Positions 1 to 11,584 of a stretch of DNA of 64,000 nt are shown in pieces. Under the pieces are notes generated by a model. It was not told the origin of the DNA. It did not search any database and saw nothing but the letters and a program-made list of their open reading frames with translations. Numbering within the stretch: position 1 is the stretch's first letter; each line of letters begins with the position of its first letter. The translations under genes and the position numbers were made by a program. The stretch is from Cladophialophora immunda (Eukaryota > Ascomycota > Eurotiomycetes > Chaetothyriales > Herpotrichiellaceae): the NCBI RefSeq assembly GCF_000835495.1, contig NW_015622544.1, positions 5,546,855-5,610,854 of the forward strand. The letters run 5' to 3'.

Positions 1-402
1 GAGCGCTTGTTTTACGAATCACAAGCAGTACTATTGGTTGCGAGGACGGATCATTGAATTCCGTTCCTGTGTGCAAATAGCTCACAAGGCCAGCCCTCTT
101 CTACCTGATAGGAGGACTTGACCATGCAACGACCTTCGCAACGAATGAAACACAGTCAATGACTGGCCGAAAACCCGCATCACCCGAGGCCCATCAAAGT
201 GCGGGGGAAAACTTGAGACTAGTTCTTGTTTGGCGTCCTGCTAATATCTAATTACATGGGAATACCTCTTGGGTGCAAATCGAAGTGACTTCTGCCGTCT
301 CTGCGTGTCTCTGTGGCGGTGCGGAAAACGACGTCGCCTGGACAATAAGGAACGCCTTGCTGCCTTTGCCTCGTACCCAAACAGGTATCCGCTAATGTCG
401 GA
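1..402. other. No gene recognised
   Basis: I see no coding stretch here that I can support. It is the natural place to look for a zinc-cluster exon of the regulator that follows, but no C-x2-C-x6-C pattern is readable in any forward frame. Confidence 0.5.
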
Positions 403-3095
403 ATGGCTAGTACATCATATCATACAGTTCCTTTTCCGAGAGAGCTAGAACCAGTGTGGCATGACGCCTTGTTGCACCGAAACGTCATTGAGCGAAACCC
501 TGAACACACCAACATAGTCACCATACCTCCCGAAGCGAATAACAAACAACCCAACAGGGCTTCTAACGCCAGAGCCAATGCTTTGGGCAACAAGAAGCGG
601 CCAGCTAAGCTCCAGGCCCCAGGTGAGCTGCAGAAACGTCGAAAGTGCGTCCACAGTGATCGACCGACTTTCTTGTCAAGAACATTTGATATAGCGGGCG
701 CCAATACTCATAGTTTCCTGCGTTAGGACCATTGCAGTTGAGGTGGTGACTCAGGAGCACGCTGCACCTGGCTCGACTTTGTCATCGATGACGGATCGTC
801 CCTCAACAGAGCTCCAGCCTCTCAATGAAAGTGGTGGGTCAACAGCGACGCGAGATGTCAGCAGTGCTTCACCTTGTAAGTCACACTGGGAGAAATATCC
901 AGTGTGTGTTCTGACCTGCCCGAATCAGCAGCCAAAGCAGCGACAGACGGACATCACGAAGATACGGCTGCGTCGAGACGGCCACGCAGACGCTCTGCAA
1001 CGATCCAGCTCCCCAGCTTTATTCGACCGCTTTCTTCTCGAATTGGCCATGATGAAGTCTCTTATCTCTCTTCGAAAGGTGCATTCTGGCTGCCCTCGGC
1101 CAAGGATCTGCTGGCGCTTGTCGATTGCTACGCCCATTTTGTGCATCCATTCAACCCCTTTCTGGACATCAAGAATCTGCGGGACGTCTGCCACTTACAT
1201 GCCAATCCCTCTGAGGGAGTCACGCAAGCCAGAGATCGCGATCGTATCAGTCTGCTCACACTGAACGCGGTTCTGGGAGCAGCGACCTCGGTAAGTGCTT
1301 TGCGTCGTGCCGTCTTCAATCGTGTCCAACGAGTAAACGCTGATGTTGTTCTGAAAGTATGTTGACACGGCATGCATCAAGAGAATGGAGTTCGCCTCGC
1401 GTACTGCCGCCCGAGACACGTTTTATATGCGGGCCAAATCGCTCTATGACTTGGACTGCGAGAGTGATCTCTTCAGCGTGCAGCAGGCTTTGGTTCTCAT
1501 GACTTACTGGGTGGGCATACCCGCAACCCAGAAAGACACATGGCATTGGAATGGGCTGGCGGTCAACACGTTGCAGTCCACCAATCTTCAAGAGCCGACT
1601 TCTACTGGTGTAATCACCCAGCGTCAGTCCCGGAAACTCCAGAGGAGACTGTGGTGGAGCTGCTTCATCAGGGACGCTTGCCTGGCTCTTGGCCTGAGAT
1701 GCGCGCCTCGAATGAAGTTTGATGAACGCACGACGACCATGGTGACTCTCGACGACTTTGACGAGATTCCGGTCGGAGTGTACCAGGGTGAAAGCATGAC
1801 AGGATCATGCGAGCGCTCTTACGTCGCCGAGCGAACATTGGCCGTGACCTTTGTACAGATGGCCAAGCTGTGTCTTATCATCAACGGCATACAGGCCTTC
1901 GTCTCCGGCCCCAGCAAGACGAGCTCTGTGGACACAAGCGCAGCACCGTGTTGCAGCGTCGATCATGCTATGAGGACGTCTTTTGTCACGAAACTCTTCG
2001 GGCAGCGTTTGCAATCGTGGCTAGCTGATCTCCCTCCCGAGTGCTCCTACAGCTCGGTCGGCCAGGAAGACCATGGGGAACATCATTTTGATAGATTGGA
2101 GGCCAGGGTGAAGGTCCACGTCGTGTTGGTGAACATGTTCTACTATTCTGTGGTTTGCCACTTGCACTTTCCGCAGCTCCTCAAGGAGACCGGCAACGGC
2201 ATCGGGCGACTATACTGCGAGACCATGACTACATCTATTGCGGCCAACATGGTTCGTGCTGCCGTTGACGAACTCACCAAATTGGCGGCGATTGTCATCC
2301 GCGACGACTTGATCGATCACCTTCCCGCCGCCTCGTAAGTCTGCCTGCCATCCCGCTAACTATGGCGTACAGTCTCAAGCTGATGTTTGTGTTCCTGACA
2401 GTTGCTCGGCGCTGATGCCCGCGACCGTCGTGCATCTTGCTATCATTCACTCCAAGAGCTCGTCCAAAGAACCTATTGCGCTTCAGTCTCTAGGGACGTA
2501 CCTGAGGGTCTTCGCAGGGATGGTGGCAAAATATGAATGTGCACGGCTCCTGATGCACCGTTTTGGAGAGAGTCTCAACGATGCAGGACTAAGACTTGAC
2601 GATGTTTTGCTCAATGGGCCACAGCAGCTTCAAACTACGACATCCAGTCCTCATCTGGCCTCAGCTCCTGCTTGCACCGGAACAGTGTATTTGACGGATT
2701 TCACTCGGGACGGCGCTGGACCACAGGGACTATCCCTAGCCACTCATCGGAGCTCTGCCGGGATGACTGAAGACGACGGCACTGCTCTTGGACAAACCGA
2801 CCATAGGGCACGTCAGATCGACTCATCAATGAACTTACCATCTGTCCCTAACTTAGTACCAGCGGAGAGCTATGATTTCCTAGGGATCCCTGACGACAGC
2901 CCTGTGCCTGCGGTACAGTTGTCAGGCATTGAGCTGCGAGATGACATTAGCGATACTATGGAACCGCCCCCGTCGTCCTATCTCCTCGAAGCCCTCGACA
3001 AGTCATTGATGCTGCCGCACTATTCCGACTTTTCGTTCGAAAATTTTGACGACAATTTCAGCAACAATCTTTATACACCCTTTGACATCGGGTAA
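403..3095 (+). CDS. Fungal-specific transcription factor (CTF1-like), no zinc cluster seen
   Basis: Best model: exons 403-622, 738-875, 929-1290, 1358-2334 and 2402-3095, which join in phase to 796 codons. The two introns at 1291-1357 and 2335-2401 are secure: both start GTAAGT, and the protein reads through smoothly. The fungal-specific transcription factor domain runs from about residue 170 to 400. Its blocks include YAHFVHPFNPFLD, DTFYMRAKSLYD, QKDTWHW and RLWWSCFIRDACLALG. These are the hallmarks of the cutinase transcription factor 1-beta-like group, so a nuclear regulator is inferred. Family members normally carry an N-terminal Zn2Cys6 domain. I cannot find one in the modelled 5' exons or upstream. 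The first two exons are the weakest part, and the real start may differ. Targets are unknown. The accessory genes downstream make a pathway regulator plausible. Confidence 0.72.
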
Positions 3096-3593
3096 ACCAC
3101 TCCCGCCACAGGTGTAGTCGGCGTTAATGTATCATCAGCGGAATGGGACTCGGACCACTCCTCACAAGTGCTCGTCCCTTCTCGGTGCACCAGAGAGGAG
3201 TTGCGATAGAAGCTTCAGCGGATTGGAGTCTCTCAGGGGACTATGTAATGGCATTGTATTGTATGGCAAAAAGAATGTCCATATCACCGCTAGATTTCCT
3301 TTCGAAATGGGGCTTGTTCGAACCTTTTCGTGCCCTTAACGTGCTGAACCGATGTACATACTGGGCCTGATGTCAATCCATAGATAGTAGATTCAGCGTC
3401 ATTTCAATTGACCCTCTGAGCCTTACCGCCGAGGTCGGAAAAGCATGCAACATGCACCTTGAACCGGGGTTATTGGTGACCTTGGCGGGGTCGATGTCTG
3501 CGCGCGCCAATGTCGAGCAACGTCTGAACTGCACCTACATACAACCGGCGGAAGAATGTGTCATTCCTCTAACTTGCTTACTCGAACCCAAGC

Positions 3594-6259
3594 ATGGCTT
3601 GCGACCACTGTCGCAAGCGAAAAGTCAGGGTATTTCACCCTGCATCACGACGCAGACTGGATACCTCCACTGACCGCTCTCTCAGTGCGACAACCAGCCG
3701 CAGACTTGCTCCAACTGCAAGCTTTATAACATCGTTTGCACCTACAGCCACGACAGGAGACGCCGGTGAGCCCTATCTGGGATCTTGTAGTTCGTCCAGT
3801 GGAGATTGACCGAGTCAAAATCTAGGTGGCCAGTTCCTCGCCTTCAGGGCAATGTCTACCGCCAGACGCATCATGCTCGCACAGCCAGGAAATCTGGACC
3901 ACCCGAGCCACGTCCAACCGCAAACCAAAATATCGTGACCGAAAACGACAGCAATTCGACGGATGAGCCGGGCTCGACGATCGAACTGGACGATTCGAAT
4001 GACGGACCTACCAATGGTGGCCTGGTCTCGCAGTCAGTAGATCTGCCGACCCGTAAGGTGCTCGACTCTTGGATGGAAATCGTGGATGGACGACAGCCAA
4101 GAGAGAATTCCCCAGCAAGTTATGCTTCAGATCGTCCCCAGACGAGCCAGATGGATTTTACCGAGAGACGGAGTGTATTCCTTGATCCACATGTATCCAA
4201 CAGATCAGATACGACCAGGGCGGCGAGCCTGGCGGCTGGTGACCATCTCCAGTTGTTCTTGCCTGGTTCGGCCGGCCCAAGCCAAACGTCATTGCTTCGA
4301 CCTTCTTCAGTCAACGATGTGGCAGTGTCGTCGAACTACCGCGCGGTCGGCATATCGAACAAGTCCACCACAGAACATGGCGCACCAGTGCCGGAATCCC
4401 TCCCGGGTCACTGGGCGACACGAACCGGGGTTTTGCAGCAAGTCGGAAGGGGCGACCTACGATACTTTGGCGTCACCAGTAATCTCGATCTGGATCAGAA
4501 CGCCCCCATGTACGGGCTGTATCAGTCCAAGGGCCGTCGCTTCCGGAACTCCTGCGAGGAGATTCTCGGCTCAAATGGGCTGCATTGGGTCGGCGACGAA
4601 GAATTCGAAGATTACTTGACTGCGCAGTTCTTCCTGTGGGAGAACCCGCTCCTTAACATACTAAATGAGTCGATATACTTCCAAGAGAAGGCTCGCTTTG
4701 AGAAAGGCGAGGACACCAATCTATATTCACTGCTCCTCAACAACGCAATGTATGTATCCTCCCGGCGTGGTGGACCCTGATGCCCATGATGATCACTTTC
4801 TGACCCTGTTGACCGGATTTCGGTCTTCATAGATATGCGCTCGGAGCTTTCCATTCCACTCGCCCCTTCCCAGCAGCCATCCCAGCGAATACGAAAGACG
4901 ATTTCTTCGCTGCTCGGGCGAAAGCCCTTGTGGATCTCGAGATGGATCATCCGACATTGGCTACCGTTCAGGCTTTGATCATCCTATCGTTCTACGAAGC
5001 TGGTCGAGCCGGTGACGCTCGTGGTAAGGCCTTGTAGGACCGTGGCGGGCGATGCCACGTGATTGTCTTTGAGCTTCTGCTGCTGATTGTTGTCCTTCAC
5101 ATGAAATAGGTTGGCTGTATTCCGGTAAGATAGCCATCATCCTCTCATGCTCCAATTTTGCTGATTCTGTACACCAACAGGCATGGCGGCTCGAATTGGT
5201 GTCGAGCTTGGCTTACATATTGACGGTCAAGACAATATCATGCCTGTGACAACGAATATGGAGATGCTTCAACTCCGGAGAGGCTTGTTCTGGACCATGC
5301 AAGCCACGGATGTGTGAGCTTACAAATCCCGTCTCCCTTCGCTGACTATCTGCATTCGTTAGCCAACATTAGCTGTAGGTTCTGGAGCTGTTATCTCGGT
5401 AGGCCCCTCGCGACCGCGGGTCTTGGGTCAAACGTGCCTTCACCTAGAGTCGACGCGGACCGTACCTGGGAAGTTTCTACGCCAGAGCCGGGCCTCGATG
5501 TACCATCTTCGCCTGCAGTCCACCGACAATTCTGCACCTTGATTTCCATAATGGCACAGATCCAAAAAACTTTGTTAGTCTCAATCTTGAAGAAAGTAGG
5601 GTGTTGTTTGAAGCTGATGATGCTTCAGCTACACGGTTAAAACACTATCACCACAAGATCATCTGTCCTTCGTGACTTCAATGGTTCATCAATTACAGTG
5701 GTGGAGAGAGTCCCTCCCGCTCGAGTTACAAATCAACACGTCGTCTGCCTCATTTGCAGGAAGCAATGAAGATCCAACGGTCCTTCTTCTCCAGTAAGTC
5801 AGACACGTCTGAACCTTTTCCACTATGCCCGGTTTCACTGAAGTTGACTTCCGCCGTCACAGTATGCAATATCATACAATCGTGATACTCCTGCATCGGA
5901 CTCTGATAGCACCTTTTGGCGACGACTTGCCCTCGCAAACACGTTCAGACAAGGAACTTCAGACGTGCACAGACTCTGCAGACGAAATATGCCAGCTCCT
6001 CAAGATATACACGACGACGTTTTCCACAAAGGCCCTGCACGTACAGTCGGTATACGTTGTCCTGACAGCTGGCTTGATACATGTCTACAAGATCCACCGA
6101 GAGCAAACATCCAAATCACCGGGAGAGAGCTCGACTGCATCGGACAATTTGACCACCTGCCTCCAGACCCTCGGCGAGATGAGTATCGCTTTCAAGAGTA
6201 GCCTACGGGCGCTGGACATTCTCTTATCGGCGAGACGTCAACTGAGTCATGACTGGTGA
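3594..6259 (+). CDS. Zn2Cys6 transcription factor with fungal_trans domain
   Basis: Nine exons: 3594-3629, 3686-3765, 3826-4749, 4833-5023, 5110-5124, 5181-5313, 5373-5573, 5629-5793 and 5863-6259. They sum to 2142 nt, or 713 residues. The zinc cluster is at the extreme N-terminus, right after Met-Ala: CDHCRKRKVRC is completed across the first intron by DNQPQTCSNCKLYNIVC. The fungal_trans domain covers roughly residues 300-520, with blocks such as YALGAFHSRPFP, MAARIGVELGLH and FWSCYLGRP. ATG 3594 is the first Met after an in-frame stop at 3570. The fifth exon is a 15-nt microexon (5110-5124) whose five codons complete a conserved block, so it is very probably real. Expected to be a nuclear DNA-binding regulator. 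Targets cannot be read from sequence. It sits in tandem with the preceding regulator, at the edge of the accessory gene set. Confidence 0.88.
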
Positions 6260-6503
6260 AACACCGAGGTGACGTATGCGGAGGGCGATGCTTTCAATGA
6301 TGAGCGAACGGCTATATTGAGCCATTGATGGCCTACTTCTTGCCATCAATCGTGTCAAGCAATTTAAGTAAGCGCCATGTTGCTGGATTCTGGCTGGGCG
6401 CAAGTGACCAGCCCGAGGTTCCTGCCACCACACGCGTATTCCGTTTCCGAGGGAGTGTCCACGTTAGGATAATGAGAATAAGACTATCCCACTGGCTCGA
6501 AGC

Positions 6504-6830
6504 CTAGGTGTTAAAGGAGACCTCGTCGTCAAAGGCAATGGTGCCCAAGTGCCCCTCGGACATGTCAATGACAATGTGCTTGAGCGCTTGCCGTCTGAAT
6601 TCGGCCTTGGTATTGGGCGCCGAAGGACCAATTCAGTGAAATCGACACCCCCGGACCTCCTTCGCGGCTTCGCGGACCAACCTCCGGCGTGAGGAGATTC
6701 AGAGTTCCCAGATGATCCTTCTTGCCGTCTGCCTTGTCGAAGACACCCCATGCGCAGCCCTGCGGCATGCCCTTAACTTGGGGCAAGGAATCGAAGTCCG
6801 GAATGGTTCGTCGAAAGTTGTTTGGGCCAT
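6504..6830 (-). pseudogene. Relic of a PF04199-type cyclase/hydrolase
   Basis: Reading the minus strand from an ATG at 6830, the start MAQTTFDEPF is followed, one base out of frame, by FDSLPQVKGMPQGCAWG and LGTLNLLTPEV. Further on, in another frame, come KHIVIDMSEGHLGTIAF and DDEVSFNT, then a stop at 6504. These blocks belong to the N-terminal and central part of fungal putative cyclases (PF04199, kynurenine-formamidase-like metal hydrolases). At least two frame breaks are visible. The usual continuation after the FNT block, which leads to the metal-binding histidines, is missing. Intact proteins of this type are over 300 residues, so this is a truncated, frameshifted remnant rather than a small gene. 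It lies within the accessory gene group. Confidence 0.8.
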
Positions 6831-7265
6831 GATGTGTTGGAGAGAGCCACAGTGGGTACTACTACCTTCATTGGGCAAATTCTTCTAGTCCCTACCTTGC
6901 TTTTTTTTTTTAAATCTGGGTTAGCTCCAAGACTCTGTGCACGATGATGATGGTGATGGCGATGGTAACAAAAAGGTATTTATGCTCTTCGATGCCCAAG
7001 TCGTGGTCTGGGATGAAAAGGAAAGGCTCCAGACGTTCGTGATACGTCAAAATGGGGACGGCCAGCACGCGCGTGGAAGAGCTAACTCCGTCGTCTCCTT
7101 CTCGGAGATGTGTGAAGCGACCAGCCATCGGTTCAACGTCTGAAGTGCCGACGCTGGGATTTGCCAGGTGCATCTCCAGTGCGGGTCTCGAGTGTTGTCT
7201 CGACGACCATCTGGGACGTGACTCGTTGAAGCCCTTTGTACACCTTGTGGAAGGGTTGTCAAAGT

Positions 7266-7286
7266 TCTCTCTCTCTCTCTCTCTCT
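7266..7286. repeat. (TC)n microsatellite
   Basis: About ten TC units followed by a T run, in the 3' intergenic DNA of the reductase gene. Probably neutral and length-variable. Confidence 0.9.
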
Positions 7287-7347
7287 TTTTAGTGAAGCTG
7301 GCCTGAAATGGCACAGATCTACATGGGATATCTTACAGCGCTGAGGG

Positions 7348-8554
7348 TCATATCTGAGGGATGATTCTCTCCTCCCTCATGGTGTCGAAGATGCATTTGA
7401 TATCTTGCCGAGTATCACATTGGACCGTCCATCCGAGTTCTTGGGCGGCCTTGTCCATGCTCACATGGGAGCCCCACGGCGCGTTGCCCATGGCCCACGC
7501 AAAGAACCTCCACGTGGCGAACCGTTCGCACGCGTCTCTGCTTCCTCCGTGACGGTCGACTATCTGTTCCCAAACCCCGGCCTGGAGCTTGTTCTCAATA
7601 TCTTGTGCGAGGTCAAATCCTGCCCTGGTGGTTACAGGCACCCCAAAGTATCCTCCCATGTACTCCCACAGGTCTGCGAATGTGGTCTCGCTTGCATCTT
7701 TATCGACAATATTATATGCCTGATTTGCGCCTCCTTCATGAGTGGCGAGATGGCTGGTGAACGCCGCTATGTTTGTGGCGGATGAGAAGTCCTGCCGTTT
7801 CTCGTAGCAGCTGTCGCCGTCGACAGGGACGGGAAATACCGCAGGCTCGCCCAGAGCTTTCTGGATCGTGAAGTAGATCGCGGCGGTGCAGGTAAAGGAC
7901 TGACCGCTTCCTGGAACGCCACAATTAGTTTGTCGTTATGGGTGCCTTGAATCTCACAAAAAAACAGCCTTGGTTCCAGGACGTACCGGCAGAGACACCA
8001 CTGATCAAGAAAGGACGAGTCACGCTCCATGTCCATCGCTTGCCCTTCTGGAGCCCGAACATGAAGTCTTCCTGAGGGTAATAGAAATTGGGTGGGCCGT
8101 CCAAACCCAGGCGTCCCAGATCCTCCGTGATGGGCTGCCGCGGCGGCGCCTTGTATGCCTGGCCGTAGTGTTTGGCGCCCGTCTGCAGCACCACTCGCTG
8201 CAAGGTGTCTCTATTCAGCCTCTCGACGGCCGTGAGGACATTCTGGAAGAAGGGGACGTTATATTCGTACTGCTTTTCGAAACTGTCGTGATGGATGTAC
8301 GCCATGTGGAAAAAGTGCGTGATCCGAGTCGCATCCATTTCTTCGAGTGCTTCCGTGATCGCGTCCACATCTTGGTTCAGGTCGTGCCGGTGGAAGGTCA
8401 CACGGGTGGACTGTGGCAAGCTGTAAGGAGGTCGGCGAGAGGTTGCGATGACACGGGTCCATTGGGGCTCTCGTGCAAGTTGGGCGACGAGATATTGTCC
8501 CGTCACGCCGTTGGCGCCAGTGACAAAGGCCACCTTTTCTGCTTCGGGAGACAT
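7348..8554 (-). CDS. PRISE-type short-chain reductase (SDR, NAD(P)-dependent)
   Basis: Two exons on the minus strand: 8554-7987, then 7910-7348, with a 76-bp GTACGT...CAG intron. The total is 376 residues, normal for the progesterone 5-beta-reductase/iridoid synthase-like (PRISE) group of atypical SDRs. The Rossmann motif TGANGVTG is at residues 12-19. The PRISE active-site blocks LQTGAKHYG (catalytic Lys) and NFYYPQED (catalytic Tyr) are intact, as is VTRPFLISGVSAGSG. The upstream frame can be extended to a TTG at 8593, but the first ATG (8554) starts directly before the cofactor fold and is preferred. The family reduces enone or activated double bonds. Fungal members occur in secondary-metabolite clusters. 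Substrate is unknown. Neighbouring genes (P450, EthD, nitroreductase) suggest a shared pathway. Confidence 0.88.
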
Positions 8555-9985
8555 CTCGGGGACGACCGCGATGTGGTAGAGGTCTCTGTCCAAGCTGATT
8601 TACACAAGAGATGATCTCTGTACATAGCCCAGTAGTTTCCCCCGGGAAGCTTGACTCACGTCACGTCTAAGGCATTGGTAAACGCGTGCTATATCATGTG
8701 GTGTTGATCTAGTAAGTTCAACAATACCGGGAGAGCTCTGTACCACCGGTCCCCTCCAGAGCTCGTTCACTTGGGCGCGTCCTGCATTATTGCCAATCTT
8801 CGTGGAGCAGCTATTCGTACCATATCAGGGGGCCCGTGGTCGACGCTCGTAATTTGGCCGCTCTCACGCCTCTGCACAACCCCCGTCGAGGATTGCTTCT
8901 CGGAGTCGCGTCGGAGATACACTGATGGTTCGAAGAACGGCAAGTCCAAGCGGACTACCAACTTTAAGCGACTTGGGTAATCAACACCGAGACGATTCGC
9001 AGTCGTGTACCTATGCCAGAATGGCTCGAGTTGGTCTGCTTCTCGAACACCGGATGATACGCTCCCTGATGACGGATCGCTTTACAACGATACGTGACGA
9101 AAGGTGTCACCAGCGAGAGTCAGTAGAGTTGACTTAGTGATATTAGAGTAGGGCGATGTAGCTAGCGGTCGAGTAGTTAGATTGCCACGTTACTTGCCAT
9201 TTACTATGTACGTAGTATTGTACTTGGTCTGGTCCCCGACTGTTTGTGGATCTGCGAGGAAGTGCTAAATGGGTTCGTATGTAGCACGTAATGGAAGTAT
9301 AGCGGCGGTCTAGCTACGGTTATTGATATAATAATTAGTTCTACGATATATATGCATTAGCATTCTATTTCTTACTATGTGGGATAGCCAACAGACCCCG
9401 TATACAGTTCTCCGTACCCCGTCCGTCAAATGAGTCCTGTCAAATCTCAGACCGAAACCGATATTTCAGGGATACAAGAGTGAGGCGATTCGGGGAAACT
9501 TCAAACCTGCCCACTGATTTCGTCATGGCAATAACTTCGTACTGGAAAGATCTCTCCTGAGGTAGGGCAAGCCCTTCAACGTCTCCATACAGCGTCTGCT
9601 TGGATACGTGCACTTCTGTATATGGCCTAATAGAGGGCTAAATGCGAAGCGCTAGTAATTTAGTGATGAGTGTCGGGCGAGTCAGAACGCTGAAGGGTCC
9701 GAACATGCATCGTAAAGAATCCAACACCGCAGTACCCGTGGAGAATGTCGTGTCGGCTGATGTTAGACATTGTGAAAGCTCTTAACGTCACCGTTGCTTG
9801 GCCTCTCCTGCGAGCATTCAACGAAATATTCTAGCCTTGTCCGTGACAGGCTTGAGTCGTTAAGGAGTGATTGTGGTGATATCCAGGCTTCCGTAAATAT
9901 CAGTATATTCCGCTACCATCGATCCCCTTTTTCAAATCCTCAGACTATTCCAGGAGGCCTGCGACTGTACTCTACCTCCACAAGC
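8555..9985. other. Intergenic, no gene recognised
   Basis: No reading frame with recognisable protein blocks. From about 9130 to 9400 the DNA is locally AT-rich with TA-rich runs. The stretch could hold promoter DNA of the minus-strand reductase and older decayed sequence. Confidence 0.5.
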
Positions 9986-10480
9986 ATGACCGGACGGGTT
10001 GCTATTGTGACAGAAGGCGTGGTACGTAAAATATCTTGACCAGTCCCAAGCTCTTGGTTCTAATCTGCAAAGTCGGGGATAAGAGCCGAAACCACAGTGA
10101 CGCTGATCAAGCGAGGATGGAAGGTTGCGGCGCTTGATCTTCCATCTCAAAGACCACTTGCCGACAAACTAGCTGAAGAAGTTGACGACCAAAGGCTTGT
10201 CTATTACCAGTGCGACGTCGCGATTACTACCAACAGGCAGACGCCTACAAGGGGACTTTCGACAGATGGGGCCGAATTGAGGCTCTTTGTGCAAATGCTG
10301 GCATCATCGACAAGAGTTCAATTTTCACCCTCCATCATAAAGACAGCTCGGAAGTGGTCCACTACGCCGGTCAATGCCGACATTGCCGTCATGAAAAGCG
10401 TGCGAACTCCGGTGAACGCAAAACTTTTGCATCCTCGCGGAGCGAGGCTATTCCCATTCACCGGCTGTAACAGGTTAGTA
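9986..10480 (+). pseudogene. Relic of a classical short-chain dehydrogenase
   Basis: ATG 9986 opens MTGRVAIVTEGV. A short intron-like gap (GTACGT to AAG near 10073) is followed by SGIRAETTVTLIKRGWKVAA and, later, LVYYQCDVA. A one-base frame change then leads into DYYQQADAYKGTFDRWGRIE and ALCANAGI, which matches the normal order of a classical SDR. The cofactor glycine motif is damaged: TEGVSGIR stands where TGxxxGIG is expected. Past about 10330 only faint traces remain, such as LFPF, and no Tyr-x3-Lys active site is readable. The features fit a dead gene of the 15-hydroxyprostaglandin dehydrogenase-like type. Confidence 0.78.
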
Positions 10481-10817
10481 GTTTGGTTGACGCCGATCAC
10501 ATCATAATCTATTTTTCCTGGCTGCGGCCGATCTAGAATGCTCTGGCAAATCCCGAGTCAGATGAGCTGGTGCAGTGCATCATTCCAGCCGGCTGTTGAC
10601 GAAACCTGTTGCCAGAATATAGAGAGCCAAGAAGCGAACTCCGACCTGCAACAAGTGTCTGTAATGGCATGTGGTTTTAGTTGACCGAGCATCTAATACC
10701 CCTCAAATGGATGCAGCACTACTAACTTCAGAGGTGATGTCTCTTAACGTGCAATACTCTTGTAATAACCTCTTCCACACTACAGCATTCTCTGATACAA
10801 CAGCACTTCACATCAAT

Positions 10818-11584
10818 ATGTCAAACACCTCTGATCGGCACAGTGCTGACGGCTTTCTTGCCGCGTGCAGAACCAGAAGGACAGTCTATTCGTTGGCCAA
10901 GTGCCCTCAACTCTCGGATGAGAGGGTCATCTATCTTGTCCACGAGGCTATCCTCCATACTCCAAGCTCCTTCAATTCTCAGTCGACCCGCGCCCTTGTG
11001 TTGCTCGGCGACGAACACGAACACCTTTGGAACGATATTGCAAAGCCTGCCGTCTTCGCGGTGGCACCGAAGGAGGTCTGGCTGGCGTCCGAGAAGAAAC
11101 TGTCGGCTTTCGCTGCGGCGCACGGCACTGTGAGTCTGCTAACCAACCAAACACTCCAATACTGATTGTTTTGTAATGAGATACTTCTTTTTGAAAGTCT
11201 GGCCGATACAGCATCGCTCCAGCAGACGTATCCTTTGTATAGAGATCACTTCCCCTCGTGGGCTGAGCACACGAACGCGATGTGCACTTTTGTCCGTAAG
11301 CATATCACAATGACTCGATCCCATGCTATCCTCTCGTGTTCCGAGTGCATGCTGAATGCGTGTCTCCTCAAGTATGGACTGCGCTTGCCCAAGAAGGCCT
11401 CGGAGCCAATTTGCAACATTACAGTCCGCTTATAGACGCGAAGCTGGCCCAGCGGTACAACATCATCGATGATTGGAAATTGAAAGGTCAAATTGTATTC
11501 GGCAAGCCGACTTCACAACCGTGTGAAAAAGTTTTTAAACCACTTGCCGAGAGAGTGATGGTATGCAAATCGGTGGGCAAATAG
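10818..11584 (+). CDS. Nitroreductase family protein (Frm2/Hbn1-like)
   Basis: Three exons, 10818-11129, 11181-11295 and 11373-11584, give 212 residues, the normal length for fungal Frm2/Hbn1-type nitroreductases. Typical blocks are FLAACRTRRTVYSL near the N-terminus, ILHTPSSFNSQSTRALVLLG, WTALAQEGLGANLQHY (FMN-site region) and FGKPTSQP near the C-terminus. Both introns have GTGAGT or GTAAGC donors and keep phase. ATG 10818 is chosen because the conserved N-terminal helix follows at once, although an open frame extends upstream. The family uses FMN and NAD(P)H, is usually cytosolic, and is linked to redox and lipid signalling or to nitro-compound reduction. It follows the SDR relic on the same strand. 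A role in the local pathway is inference. Confidence 0.9.
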
